From Myxococcales bacterium (GTDB lineage Bacteria > Myxococcota_A > Polyangia > GCA-2747355): a stretch of DNA of 41,325 nucleotides. The stretch's first letter is position 1. Every line of letters starts with the position of its first letter. The position numbers were made by a program, and so were the translations under genes. The stretch lies in NCBI GenBank assembly GCA_020431405.1, contig JAGQIK010000705.1, positions 1-41,325 of the forward strand. Direction: 5' to 3'. Under the pieces are notes generated by a model. The model made no database searches. It saw only the letters and a list, made by a program, of their open reading frames with translations, and had not been told where the DNA came from. This document shows positions 8,231-15,934 of the stretch, piece after piece.

Positions 8231-8962
8231 CTACACGCCCAAGAACAAGCGATTGCCGAAGTTGCGCTCGAGGTCCGTGTCGAAGATCTTCGAGGCGGCC
8301 TTCTCGATGTCGTATTCCTGCCGCTTGAACTCGAAGGTCATCTCGTCGGTGTCGAAGATCGTGTAGCTGGCGCGCGGGTCGTAGTCGCGCGGCTGGCCGA
8401 CGCTGCCCACCGAGATGATGTACTTGTAGTTCTCGCGGATCTGGAAGTGCGTCGCCACCACCTCGTGCACCTCGGTGGGGCCGATGGCGAAGGCCTTGCA
8501 CAGGTGCGAGTGGCCGATGAACGTCACGCGCGCGAGGTCGTCGAAGACGGGCAGCAGCTGGCGCGCCTGGTCGAGCGCGAAGATGTACTCGAACTCTTCG
8601 AGGTTGACCGGCGAGCCGTGGCAGAAGGCCAAGCCCTGCTCGCGATGCTCGTAGGGCAGCGTGCGCAGCCACTTCAGGTTCTCTTCGGTGAGCAGCGACT
8701 GGTGCATGTCGAGCGCGTTGCGCGCGGCCTCGTAGTAGTACGAGTAGTCCATGCGCCCCGCCACCGCCGCGTCGTGGTTCCCCACTATCGTCACCGACGC
8801 GATCGAGCGCACTCGCTCCGAGCAGGCCTGAGGGTCGGCGCCATAGCCCACCGTGTCCCCCAGGCAGATGATCTTGTCGATGCGCTCGCGATCATAGGCG
8901 CGAAGCACCGCCTCGAGCGCCTCGAGATTCGAGTGCACGTCGGAGAATATGGCAATGCGCAT
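8231..8962 (-). CDS. Calcineurin-like metallophosphoesterase
   Basis: A 243-residue protein with every metal ligand motif of the metallophosphoesterase fold: FSDVHSN (Asp8, His10), GDTVGYG (Asp36), GNHD (61-64), CHGSP (His115) and GHSH (150-153). It therefore binds two metal ions and hydrolyses phosphomono- or diesters. The size and compact form resemble the YfcE/MJ0936-like group, but the substrate cannot be read from sequence. The ATG at 8962 starts directly at the first beta strand (MRIAIFSDVH); a longer frame upstream is unsupported. The gene is divergent from the ubiquitin-like cassette with a 108-bp spacer, so shared regulation is possible but not shown. Confidence 0.9.
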   Translation of the reverse strand: MRIAIFSDVHSNLEALEAVLRAYDRERIDKIICLGDTVGYGADPQACSERVRSIASVTIVGNHDAAVAGRMDYSYYYEAARNALDMHQSLLTEENLKWLRTLPYEHREQGLAFCHGSPVNLEEFEYIFALDQARQLLPVFDDLARVTFIGHSHLCKAFAIGPTEVHEVVATHFQIRENYKYIISVGSVGQPRDYDPRASYTIFDTDEMTFEFKRQEYDIEKAASKIFDTDLERNFGNRLFLGV

Positions 8963-9070
8963 GCGTAAGATGGTACTCGGCGGCGCGCGCGGGACGCAAG
9001 CACCACCGGCGCTGCGTCGACGCGCAACGGCGGAGCTGCTAACCTCAAGGTATCGTGGAGAGAGGTACCG

Positions 9071-9571
9071 ATGGCCACACCTAAGGCAGGATCTCAGCGT
9101 CAACAGGGCGGCGCGCGACCCGGCGCCGGCGCCGCCGTCATCGACGAGCGAGACGACGGGGGGCTCGGCAGCGACGACCAGCTGTGCGTCTGCTGCGACC
9201 CGCGCAACCCGCTGGTCATGCGCCCCGACTACGGCGCGCTGGCCGACGGCAGCGCCGAGTTCGCGCTCTGCGTGCTTCACGAGCCGCAGCCGTCGGTCTA
9301 CCGCAACCGCGGCGACGGCTTCTACGTGTGGCTGCGCGAGCACTCGCTCAACGCCGCCGGCGAGATCGTCGATGGCGCGGGCAAGGTCGTGGCGCGCGTT
9401 GCCGGCGACACGTTCCAGCGCCTTTCGACCCTCGATGACGACGACGACGGCCCGCTGCCCAGCGATCCCGGCGGCGGCCCGACCGGCGGCGCGGCGCGCG
9501 AGCTGCCCGGCGGCGCAGCGCGGCCAGCGACCTACCACGTCGATCTCAGTCAAGACGACTTCTACCGCTAA
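9071..9571 (+). CDS. Cys-rich 166-aa protein, first gene of the ubiquitin-like cassette
   Basis: I do not recognise a known family. The ATG has a strong GAGAGAGG site 6 nt upstream. Residues 1-37 are polar and probably disordered. Residues 39-42 read C-V-C-C and are followed by C-V-L-H (67-70), which could hold a zinc ion. Residues about 63-118 look like a compact alpha/beta region (FALCVLHE, GFYVWLRE, KVVARVAGDTFQRL). A run of five Asp (122-126) leads into a Gly/Pro-rich segment with P-G-G at 146-148, then an 18-residue tail ending DDFYR. It lies 30 nt before the E2-like gene, in the position where modifier genes often sit. It may be the modifier, with PGG exposed by the JAB protease, or a zinc adaptor. 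No beta-grasp fold can be confirmed by eye. Confidence 0.75.
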   Translation: MATPKAGSQRQQGGARPGAGAAVIDERDDGGLGSDDQLCVCCDPRNPLVMRPDYGALADGSAEFALCVLHEPQPSVYRNRGDGFYVWLREHSLNAAGEIVDGAGKVVARVAGDTFQRLSTLDDDDDGPLPSDPGGGPTGGAARELPGGAARPATYHVDLSQDDFYR

Positions 9572-9601
9572 CACCTACCTCAGCACCGCGGCGGCGGGTC
9601 G

Positions 9602-10426
9602 ATGATCCAACAGAAGGCAAACGCAGACGGTACGATCCGCCGCTGGGAGCTCGATATCGGCGCCATGGCGCGCGCCGCACGCTGCGAGGGCAGCGAGGTC
9701 GAGCGACTGGGTGACGAGGTGGAGAAGGTGCTGGCCGCCTTCCCGACCATGCTCGCCGTGCTCGGTCAACCGCTCGGCGATGACCGCTGCTGGGTCGAGG
9801 CGGCCGAACCGCATCACTGCCCCGCCGGCGAGCACCTCGTCGTCTTCGATCGCGGCACGCGCTGCGTGGAGTGCGGCCACGAGGTGGATCCCCCACGGGA
9901 CGCCGTGGTCGGGTTTGTCGGCAGGATCCCAGCGCTGATCAGTGGGCGCCCCTTCGAGCGCGCCGTCGATCGGCGCCTCGAGACGCTCGCCGCACACGAC
10001 GCGCAGTCGGCTAGCGTGTGGCGCAGCGCGCTGGTCAGCGCGCGCGACAAGCGCTACCTCGCGCCGCGCTACCACATCTGGTTCGCCGAGTCGTGGCCGC
10101 ACTCGGATCCACCGGTGATGGTCTGGCCCGAGTACTTCCCGATGCTCGACATCCCGCCCGACCACGTCTACCACGCCGACCAGTACTACCGGCTGTGCCT
10201 CTACGCTGCCTGGCGCGAGCAGCCGTGCGTGCGCGTGCTACAAAACCGCGTCGTGCCGCGGCTGCTCATCGACTTGATGGTCGCCGATCTCCAGGCGCTC
10301 GAGCAGCTCGACGCCGCGCTCGACCGCCTCGATGTTACGCTCTACGAGCTCTACAACATGGTCGGTCGCGAGGAGCAGACGGAGCGCTTCCGAGCCGTCT
10401 ATCGCGACCTGGCAGCGGGCTCCTAG
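9602..10426 (+). CDS. E2-like (ubiquitin-conjugating-enzyme-like) protein with Cys-rich insertion
   Basis: A 274-residue protein. Residues about 150-230 follow the order of prokaryotic E2 proteins: strand YHIWFAES (157-164), SDPPVMVWPEYF (168-179), His191, then YYRLCLYAAW (195-204) with candidate catalytic Cys199, and a helical end RVVPRLLIDLMVADL. The R-L-C-L-Y core is characteristic of bacterial E2 relatives. An insertion at 71-100 carries HHC and CVEC (Cys73, Cys88, Cys91), resembling half of a zinc ribbon. The C-terminal 45 residues are predicted helical. The gene begins 30 nt after the 166-aa protein and ends 30 nt before the JAB gene. The expected role is to carry an activated modifier from the E1-like protein to targets. 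Identification rests on motif and context only. Confidence 0.6.
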   Translation: MIQQKANADGTIRRWELDIGAMARAARCEGSEVERLGDEVEKVLAAFPTMLAVLGQPLGDDRCWVEAAEPHHCPAGEHLVVFDRGTRCVECGHEVDPPRDAVVGFVGRIPALISGRPFERAVDRRLETLAAHDAQSASVWRSALVSARDKRYLAPRYHIWFAESWPHSDPPVMVWPEYFPMLDIPPDHVYHADQYYRLCLYAAWREQPCVRVLQNRVVPRLLIDLMVADLQALEQLDAALDRLDVTLYELYNMVGREEQTERFRAVYRDLAAGS

Positions 10427-10456
10427 GTCCCTGGCGAGAGAGCGGAGGCGGATCGC

Positions 10457-11560
10457 GTGAAGGGTTCTCAAAGCAGCGCCAAGGTCGTGGTGTCGCACAC
10501 CGCGGCGCGCGCGATCTTCGCCGAGGTGCAGCGCTGGGTCGATCACGGCCTCGCCGACGGCGGCATGCCGCTCGAGTCGATGATCTATCCGCTCTCGGCG
10601 CTGGTGCCGCGCGACGCGGTCTTTCGCTGCCCGCTCGAGCTGGCCAGCGTCGAGCACATCAGCGAGATCGTGATCGACGGCGCGGCCGTGCCGCCGGACG
10701 AGGTCAAGGCGTTCTCGCCGCATAACTGCCACTTCGCCGCCGAAGACATCGACCAGGCGAGCGCGGCGTTCAACGAGGCCATCGACCGCGCCCTCGCCGA
10801 GCGCCCGCGACTCGCGGTCAACTCGAAGCTGCACAGCCACCCCTTCTCGGGCGGCAAGTTCCTCTCGTCGGGCGACCTGCGCCACGGCGTCAGCGCGCCA
10901 GCCGCGCTGGCCTGGCGCGAGCGGCGCGGCCTCGGCACCGCGATCCTGCACGTGGTGCATCCTGACGGCGATCCGCTGCCCTGCCCCGCGCCCTGGACCA
11001 TCGACGCCGAGGGCGCCGTGGCGAAGGCTCCCGGTCAGCGCGCGGTGCGCTGGCGGATCTCTACGTGGGCTTCCGTCGGGCATTCCGGCGCTGCCGGGCT
11101 GGGCTCGATCGACGCCCCTCAGATGCAAGACCTCGGCGAGGCGCGCATCGTCGGCGACGACTACGACGCTGTGCAGGCCTCGCGCAGGCCGACCTACTGG
11201 CAGACGACCCACGGCGCGGCCTGGTGCGACGCGCAGAAGGCGGCCCTGCGTTCGGCGGGCTACAAGGTCAGCCGCAACGTGCTCGGCCGCGGCTGGCGGC
11301 GCTATTTGGTCGAGGCGGGCACGCGCACCGTGCTGATCGCCTTGCCGCCGGACTTTCCACACGCGCCGCTGCGCGCGCTCGAGGTGCGGCGCGCCTGGGC
11401 CAACGACTTCGCGCCGCTGTCGCCGCCGCCGGGCAGCGCTGGCGGCGACGGCACGCGCATCGGCAACTGCTCGCTGCTCAAGCTGGCGCGCTACTTCGGC
11501 CCGCCAACGCAGCGGGCAGCCGGCGCAGCTGGCGTCGCCGGAGCGCAGCCGTCCGCGTGA
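10457..11560 (+). CDS. JAB/JAMM-domain isopeptidase-like protein with a C-terminal RWD/E2-like segment
   Basis: A 367-residue protein starting with GTG, with GGAGG 8 nt upstream. Residues about 10-180 form a JAB/MPN domain: the zinc motif is exact, H-S-H-P (126-129), seven residues, Ser137, two residues, Asp140. An upstream Glu (for example Glu61, Glu66 or Glu70) would complete the site. JAB proteases remove ubiquitin-like proteins from targets or trim their precursors. Residues about 245-345 are a second domain with GAAWCDAQKAAL, YLVEAGTRTVLIALPPDFPH and PLRALEV. This strand-strand-PPDFP-PL pattern resembles RWD/E2 folds that bind E1 or modifier. The Pro/Gly/Ala-rich end (320-367) is probably disordered. 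The stop overlaps the E1-like start by 4 bp (GTGA). Confidence 0.82.
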   Translation: MKGSQSSAKVVVSHTAARAIFAEVQRWVDHGLADGGMPLESMIYPLSALVPRDAVFRCPLELASVEHISEIVIDGAAVPPDEVKAFSPHNCHFAAEDIDQASAAFNEAIDRALAERPRLAVNSKLHSHPFSGGKFLSSGDLRHGVSAPAALAWRERRGLGTAILHVVHPDGDPLPCPAPWTIDAEGAVAKAPGQRAVRWRISTWASVGHSGAAGLGSIDAPQMQDLGEARIVGDDYDAVQASRRPTYWQTTHGAAWCDAQKAALRSAGYKVSRNVLGRGWRRYLVEAGTRTVLIALPPDFPHAPLRALEVRRAWANDFAPLSPPPGSAGGDGTRIGNCSLLKLARYFGPPTQRAAGAAGVAGAQPSA

Positions 11561-13287
11561 GCGAGCGCCCGACTCACGAGCAGCTGCGCGAGCGCTACCA
11601 CAGCCGCGTGCGCCCGGTCATCGGGGAGCTTTTCTTCGAGCGGCGCGTGGCGCTGTGGGGCTTGTCGCGTGGCTACCTGGTGGCCGAGGCGCTCGCGCGC
11701 ACGGGGCTCAGACAGCAGCTTTGGCTCGACGACGACGACGAGGTCGCCGCCGAGAGCGCCCTCGCGCGCTCGCTCGGCCTCGGCGCGGCGGGAAGCTCGC
11801 GCGCCGCCGCGCTGGCGCGCCACTGCGCCGAGCACAATCGTCTCGAGACGGACTACGCGCTCGAGCGCGTGCCGCGCACGCTCGATGCGCTGCGCGCCGC
11901 GTTGCCGCGCGACCTGCTCGTCGCCGAGGTCGACGAACACGCCGCGGACGTCGCGCGCGCGGCCGCTGACAGCGGCACGCCGCTCGTGCTGGCGCTGCTT
12001 CCGCGCAGTGCCAGCGTCGGCTCCATCCACCTGCTCTGGACGCCCACGTGTGCGCTGAGCGCCGACGATCTGGTGAGCCTCGCCGGCCGGCTCGCCTCCG
12101 TGCCGCGCGCCGACGCCGACGAGGCGCAGGTGCACGTCGATCACCTCGAGGCCGCGTCGGTGGCGCTTTCGCTGGCGCGCTACGCGCTCGCGCCGGATCG
12201 CCCGCAGCGCCCCGATCTCGAGGCGGCGCTGCAGAGCGGCCGCGTGTTGTTCGCGCGCGGCGAGCCGACGTGGCCGTGGTCGGTGCGCCTGCTCGGGGCG
12301 CGCAACGAAGCGCTCTTCGAGCTGCTCGGCGACGGGCGCCCCGCCGTGCGCGTGCCCGCGGCGCTGCTCGGCCGGGAGCGCGTCGTCGTGCTCGGGCTCG
12401 GCACGGCGAGCCTCTTTTGCGCCGAAGCGACAGGGCTCGTCGGCGCGACGCTGCTGCTGCTCGACTGCAAGGAGGTCTCGCCCGAAAACCCGGTACGCCA
12501 GGTCTACGGTACTGACCGTATCGGCGAGGTCAAAGGCCGCGCGCTGGCCGAGATCCTGCGCGCTCGCGTCGACCCGCACGGCGCGCACAGCTGGGACGAG
12601 CACAGCGGCGAAGGCGACGTGACGTGGCTGCGCGGAGGGCCCTGGGCCTTCGGCTTCGGCGAGCTGCGCCTGCGCAAGCGCGACCGCGCCTCTGTCGCGC
12701 GCTTCGAGGCGATGCTCGACGCGCTTCGACCCACCATCGCTGTGGTGGGCATGGGCCAGAGCCGCGACGACAACTTCACCGCCGCGGCGCTGCTGCGCGC
12801 GCGCGGCATCCGCCACGTCACGCCGACGGCCTTCCCCGGCGTCAGTCACTACAAGCACATCCTCACCGACGGCCAGAGCGGCCCCTGCTACGACTGCCTG
12901 CAGGGACATCTGGCCGTCGACGGTGGCGCCGGCCCGACGCTGGCCCGCGAGGAGCGCGAGATGTTCTACGGCGGCACGCAGCCGGCGACGCTCGCCGAGA
13001 CCATGCCCTCGGCCTTCAGCCTGCTGCGCCTGGCGCGTGACCTGGCGCTGCCGCCCGCGGCGCGACCGGCGTACCTCGCGCAGCAGCTCTACGCCGAGCG
13101 CCCCTGCTTTGTCGGGGCCAACCGCGCCGAGCGCACGACGCTCGCCGACGGCTCCAAGCAGTGGCTCTACGGCGTCGACCGGCCGTTCAAGATGGTCAGC
13201 TACGGCATGGGCGACCTCGTCGGATCGCGCAGCGAGGAGCGTTGCCCCAGCTGTGGGCGCGTCAATCGCATGCGGGTGGTGCAGTAG
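11557..13287 (+). CDS. E1-like protein with two ThiF/MoeB-type Rossmann domains
   Basis: A 576-residue protein, GTG start overlapping the JAB stop. The N-terminal half is a degraded Rossmann domain (VALWGLSRGYLVAEALA at 31-47, acidic LDDDDEV). The C-terminal half matches ThiF/MoeB/E1 adenylation domains: VVVLGLGTASL (276-286), LLLLDCKEVSPENPVRQ (299-315, with Asp303, Asn311, Arg314, Gln315), Asp320 and Lys326. A MoeB-type zinc site follows: GPCYDC (442-447) with CPSCG (563-567). In typical members the second acidic residue after Asp303 is Asp; here the order is D-C-K-E. It should adenylate the C-terminus of a ubiquitin-like protein with ATP. The double-domain layout recalls eukaryotic E1 and bacterial two-domain E1s. 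The catalytic cysteine is not obvious; Cys304 and Cys517 are candidates. Confidence 0.85.
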   Translation: MSERPTHEQLRERYHSRVRPVIGELFFERRVALWGLSRGYLVAEALARTGLRQQLWLDDDDEVAAESALARSLGLGAAGSSRAAALARHCAEHNRLETDYALERVPRTLDALRAALPRDLLVAEVDEHAADVARAAADSGTPLVLALLPRSASVGSIHLLWTPTCALSADDLVSLAGRLASVPRADADEAQVHVDHLEAASVALSLARYALAPDRPQRPDLEAALQSGRVLFARGEPTWPWSVRLLGARNEALFELLGDGRPAVRVPAALLGRERVVVLGLGTASLFCAEATGLVGATLLLLDCKEVSPENPVRQVYGTDRIGEVKGRALAEILRARVDPHGAHSWDEHSGEGDVTWLRGGPWAFGFGELRLRKRDRASVARFEAMLDALRPTIAVVGMGQSRDDNFTAAALLRARGIRHVTPTAFPGVSHYKHILTDGQSGPCYDCLQGHLAVDGGAGPTLAREEREMFYGGTQPATLAETMPSAFSLLRLARDLALPPAARPAYLAQQLYAERPCFVGANRAERTTLADGSKQWLYGVDRPFKMVSYGMGDLVGSRSEERCPSCGRVNRMRVVQ

Positions 13288-13319
13288 TCGCGGACACTGG
13301 TATTTTTAGTCGAGGCTCG

Positions 13320-15923
13320 ATGACCCTTCCGCCAGACGACGACAAGCTCAAACAGGTGCTCGACGAGGCGAGCAACTTCGCCGCGCGCGCCGGTGTGCCC
13401 TACTGCAGTGCTCACCTGTTGCTCGCGCTGCTCGCCGCCGACGACGCGAGCGCCAACCTGCTCAACGATCGCGGCCTCGACGCGTCGCGCATCGTGCGTC
13501 ACCTGGGCGAGATCGGCAGCAGCGAGTTGAGCCGCAGTGAAGCAGAGCCCGACGACATGCTGCAGCAGATCCGCGACCGCGCGCGCCGCATGGCGCAGAG
13601 CTGCGGCTCGCGCGCCGTCGGGACGCTGCACTTGCTGCTGGCGCTGGCGAGCCTGCGCGGCTGCATCGCCTATCGCGTGCTCGCCGCGGCCGGCATCGAC
13701 CCGGCCAGCCTGCGCGCCATCGCGTTAGCGCTGATCACCGGCGGACCCGAGCGTCTCGCCGCCCAGCGCAGGCGCGCCGCAGCCGCTGCCGCCGCGGCCG
13801 CCGCCACGACGACGACCACCACCACGGCGACCGCCGCCGATGACGAGCGTGACGGCGCGACGGGCGACGCCATGGCCGGCGACGCCGCACCGGGTGACGA
13901 CGACGAGCCCGTGCGCCAAGGCCTGCTCAGAACGGGCGGCGCGGCAACTCCACGCCGCGGCCAACCGGACGGCGGCGGCGGCGCCCCGCCCCCCACAGAC
14001 CCGCGCATCACGCGCGGCCTCGAGCGCGCCGATGGCGCTGCCGACGCTGACGAGGCCGCTTCGCGACGCGCGCTGCCGGCCTCTCGCTACGCCCTCGACG
14101 AAGAGCGCTACCCGACGCTGGCGATGCTGTGCCGCAACCTCTCGCTCGCCGCCGAGAGCAACCAGATCGAGCCGCTGATCGGGCGCCGCGAGCTGGTCGA
14201 GCAGATCCTCGACATCCTCGGCAAGCGACGCGCGAACAACCCATGCCTCATCGGCGAGCCCGGCGTCGGCAAGACCGCGATCGTCGAAGGCCTGGCCTAC
14301 CTGCAGGTCAAACACCCCGACGAGGTGCCGTTCCTCGACGGCAAGATCCTCGTCGAGCTCAACATGGGCGCGCTGCTCTCGGGCACGCAGCTGCGCGGCG
14401 CCTTCTCCGAGCGCATGGCCGCCCTGCGCGACGAGGTCGAGGCCGCCGATGGCAGCGTGATCCTGTTTCTCGACGAGATCCACACGCTGGTCGGCGCCGG
14501 CGCCGTCGGCGATGGATCGCTCGACGCCGTCGGCGAGCTGAGCGCCGCGATGGCGCGCGGACACTTCCCCTGCGTCGGCGCGACCACCAGCGATCACTAC
14601 CGCAAGAGCATCGAGGAGACGCCGGCGCTACATCGCCGGCTGCAGCCGGTGCTCGTGCCCGAGCCCGAGAGCGACGAGGCGCTGGCGATCATCGCCGGTG
14701 TGGCGCCCGCCTACGCCGAGCATCACACCATCGACTTCTCGCCCGACGCTTACGAAGCCGCCGTGCGCCTCTCGAGCCGCTACATCACCGACCGCTTCCT
14801 GCCGGACAAGGCGATCAGCCTGCTCGACCTCGCCGGCAGCCGCGCCAGACGCCGCGGCAAGCAAGCCGTCGGGCGCGCCGAGCTCGCCGAGCTGGTCGCC
14901 GAGCGCACCGAGATCCCCGCCGAGCGGCTGCTGATGAGCGACACCGAGCGCTTCCTGCAGATGGAAGGCTTCATCTCGAAGCACATCATCGGCCACGACA
15001 AGATCATCAAGCGCGTCTCGGAGGTCATCCGCCGCAACTACGCCGGCTTCTCGAGCGACCGGCCCATCGGCTCGTTCCTGCTGCTCGGCCCCACCGGCGT
15101 CGGCAAGACCGAGCTGGTCAAGGTGCTCGCCGACTTCCTGTTCCAGTCGCGCGACGCGCTGTGCCGCCTCGACATGAGCGAGTACATGGAGCCGCATACC
15201 GTCGCACGCCTGATCGGCTCGCCGCCCGGCTACGTCGGTCACGAAGAGGGCGGCCAGCTCACCGAGTCGGTGCGGCGCAAGCCGTACCAGATCGTGCTGC
15301 TCGACGAGGTCGAGAAAGCACACCGCGACGTGCTGCAGGTGCTGCTGCAGCTGCTCGACGATGGCCGCCTCACCGACGGCCGCGGCCGTACGGTGGACTT
15401 CTCGAACACCGTGGTGGTGATGACGTCCAACCTCGGCAGCGAGCACTACGATCGCCGCCGCGGGCACATCGGCTTCGGCCTCGGCGTCGGCGCCCCCAGC
15501 GGCGACAACGAGGCGACCCTGACCGACGAGGAGTGGAAGCGCATCGTCGACGAAGTGCTGACCACCGCGCGCCGCGCGTTCCCCATCGAGCTGTGGAACC
15601 GCATCGAAGAGCGCATCGTCTTCGAGCCGCTCACGCGCGCGCAGATCCTCGAGGTGGCGCGGCTGCTCGTCGCCGACTCGGCGCGCCGGCTGGCCGCCGA
15701 AAAACAGATCAGCTACGTCGCCACCGACGCCGCGCTCGACTACCTGATCGACAACGGCGGCTACGACCCGCTGCTCGGCGCGCGCCCGATGCGCACCACG
15801 ATCCAGCGCCTCATCGAGGGGCCGGTCGCCGAGCAGATCCTGCTCGGCAAGGCCAAGCCGGGAGACGAGCTGCGCGTCGACTGCGTCGACGGCAAGCTGG
15901 TGGTCGACAAACGCGTCGCGTAG
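13320..15923 (+). CDS. ClpA/ClpC-like AAA+ unfoldase in the ubiquitin-like cassette
   Basis: An 867-residue Hsp100 protein. Residues 8-140 hold two Clp-N repeats (LKQVLDEASNFA..., AVGTLHLLLALASL). Residues about 150-260 are a low-complexity linker with poly-Ala, poly-Thr and acidic runs. AAA domain 1 has GEPGVGKT (312-319), LFLDEIHTL (382-390) and the HRRLQP arginine finger (438-443). AAA domain 2 has GPTGVGKT (590-597), IVLLDEVEKAH (658-668), the sensor TSNLGS (702-707) and GARP (820-823). There is no ClpB middle domain, so it is ClpA/ClpC-like. After TSNLGS an I-G-F tripeptide (717-719) sits where ClpA and ClpC carry their ClpP-docking loop. GAGG lies 5 nt before the ATG, 32 nt after the E1-like stop. 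No clpP or clpS is nearby; ClpP would come from elsewhere in the genome. Confidence 0.9.
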   Translation: MTLPPDDDKLKQVLDEASNFAARAGVPYCSAHLLLALLAADDASANLLNDRGLDASRIVRHLGEIGSSELSRSEAEPDDMLQQIRDRARRMAQSCGSRAVGTLHLLLALASLRGCIAYRVLAAAGIDPASLRAIALALITGGPERLAAQRRRAAAAAAAAAATTTTTTTATAADDERDGATGDAMAGDAAPGDDDEPVRQGLLRTGGAATPRRGQPDGGGGAPPPTDPRITRGLERADGAADADEAASRRALPASRYALDEERYPTLAMLCRNLSLAAESNQIEPLIGRRELVEQILDILGKRRANNPCLIGEPGVGKTAIVEGLAYLQVKHPDEVPFLDGKILVELNMGALLSGTQLRGAFSERMAALRDEVEAADGSVILFLDEIHTLVGAGAVGDGSLDAVGELSAAMARGHFPCVGATTSDHYRKSIEETPALHRRLQPVLVPEPESDEALAIIAGVAPAYAEHHTIDFSPDAYEAAVRLSSRYITDRFLPDKAISLLDLAGSRARRRGKQAVGRAELAELVAERTEIPAERLLMSDTERFLQMEGFISKHIIGHDKIIKRVSEVIRRNYAGFSSDRPIGSFLLLGPTGVGKTELVKVLADFLFQSRDALCRLDMSEYMEPHTVARLIGSPPGYVGHEEGGQLTESVRRKPYQIVLLDEVEKAHRDVLQVLLQLLDDGRLTDGRGRTVDFSNTVVVMTSNLGSEHYDRRRGHIGFGLGVGAPSGDNEATLTDEEWKRIVDEVLTTARRAFPIELWNRIEERIVFEPLTRAQILEVARLLVADSARRLAAEKQISYVATDAALDYLIDNGGYDPLLGARPMRTTIQRLIEGPVAEQILLGKAKPGDELRVDCVDGKLVVDKRVA

Positions 15924-15934
15924 CTGCGCGCTAC
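15920..15934. terminator. Stop-codon hairpin between convergent Clp-like and TPR genes
   Basis: GTAGC (15920-15924) pairs with GCTAC (15930-15934) around a 5-nt loop. The TAG of the Clp-like gene and the TAG of the minus-strand TPR gene lie in the two arms. The stem is short with no T-tract, so a terminator role is tentative. Confidence 0.3.

Noticed and set aside
9071-15923. PRTRC or CBASS cassette
   Set aside because: No ParB-like gene, cyclic-nucleotide synthase or effector nuclease is present, and an unfoldase takes their place.
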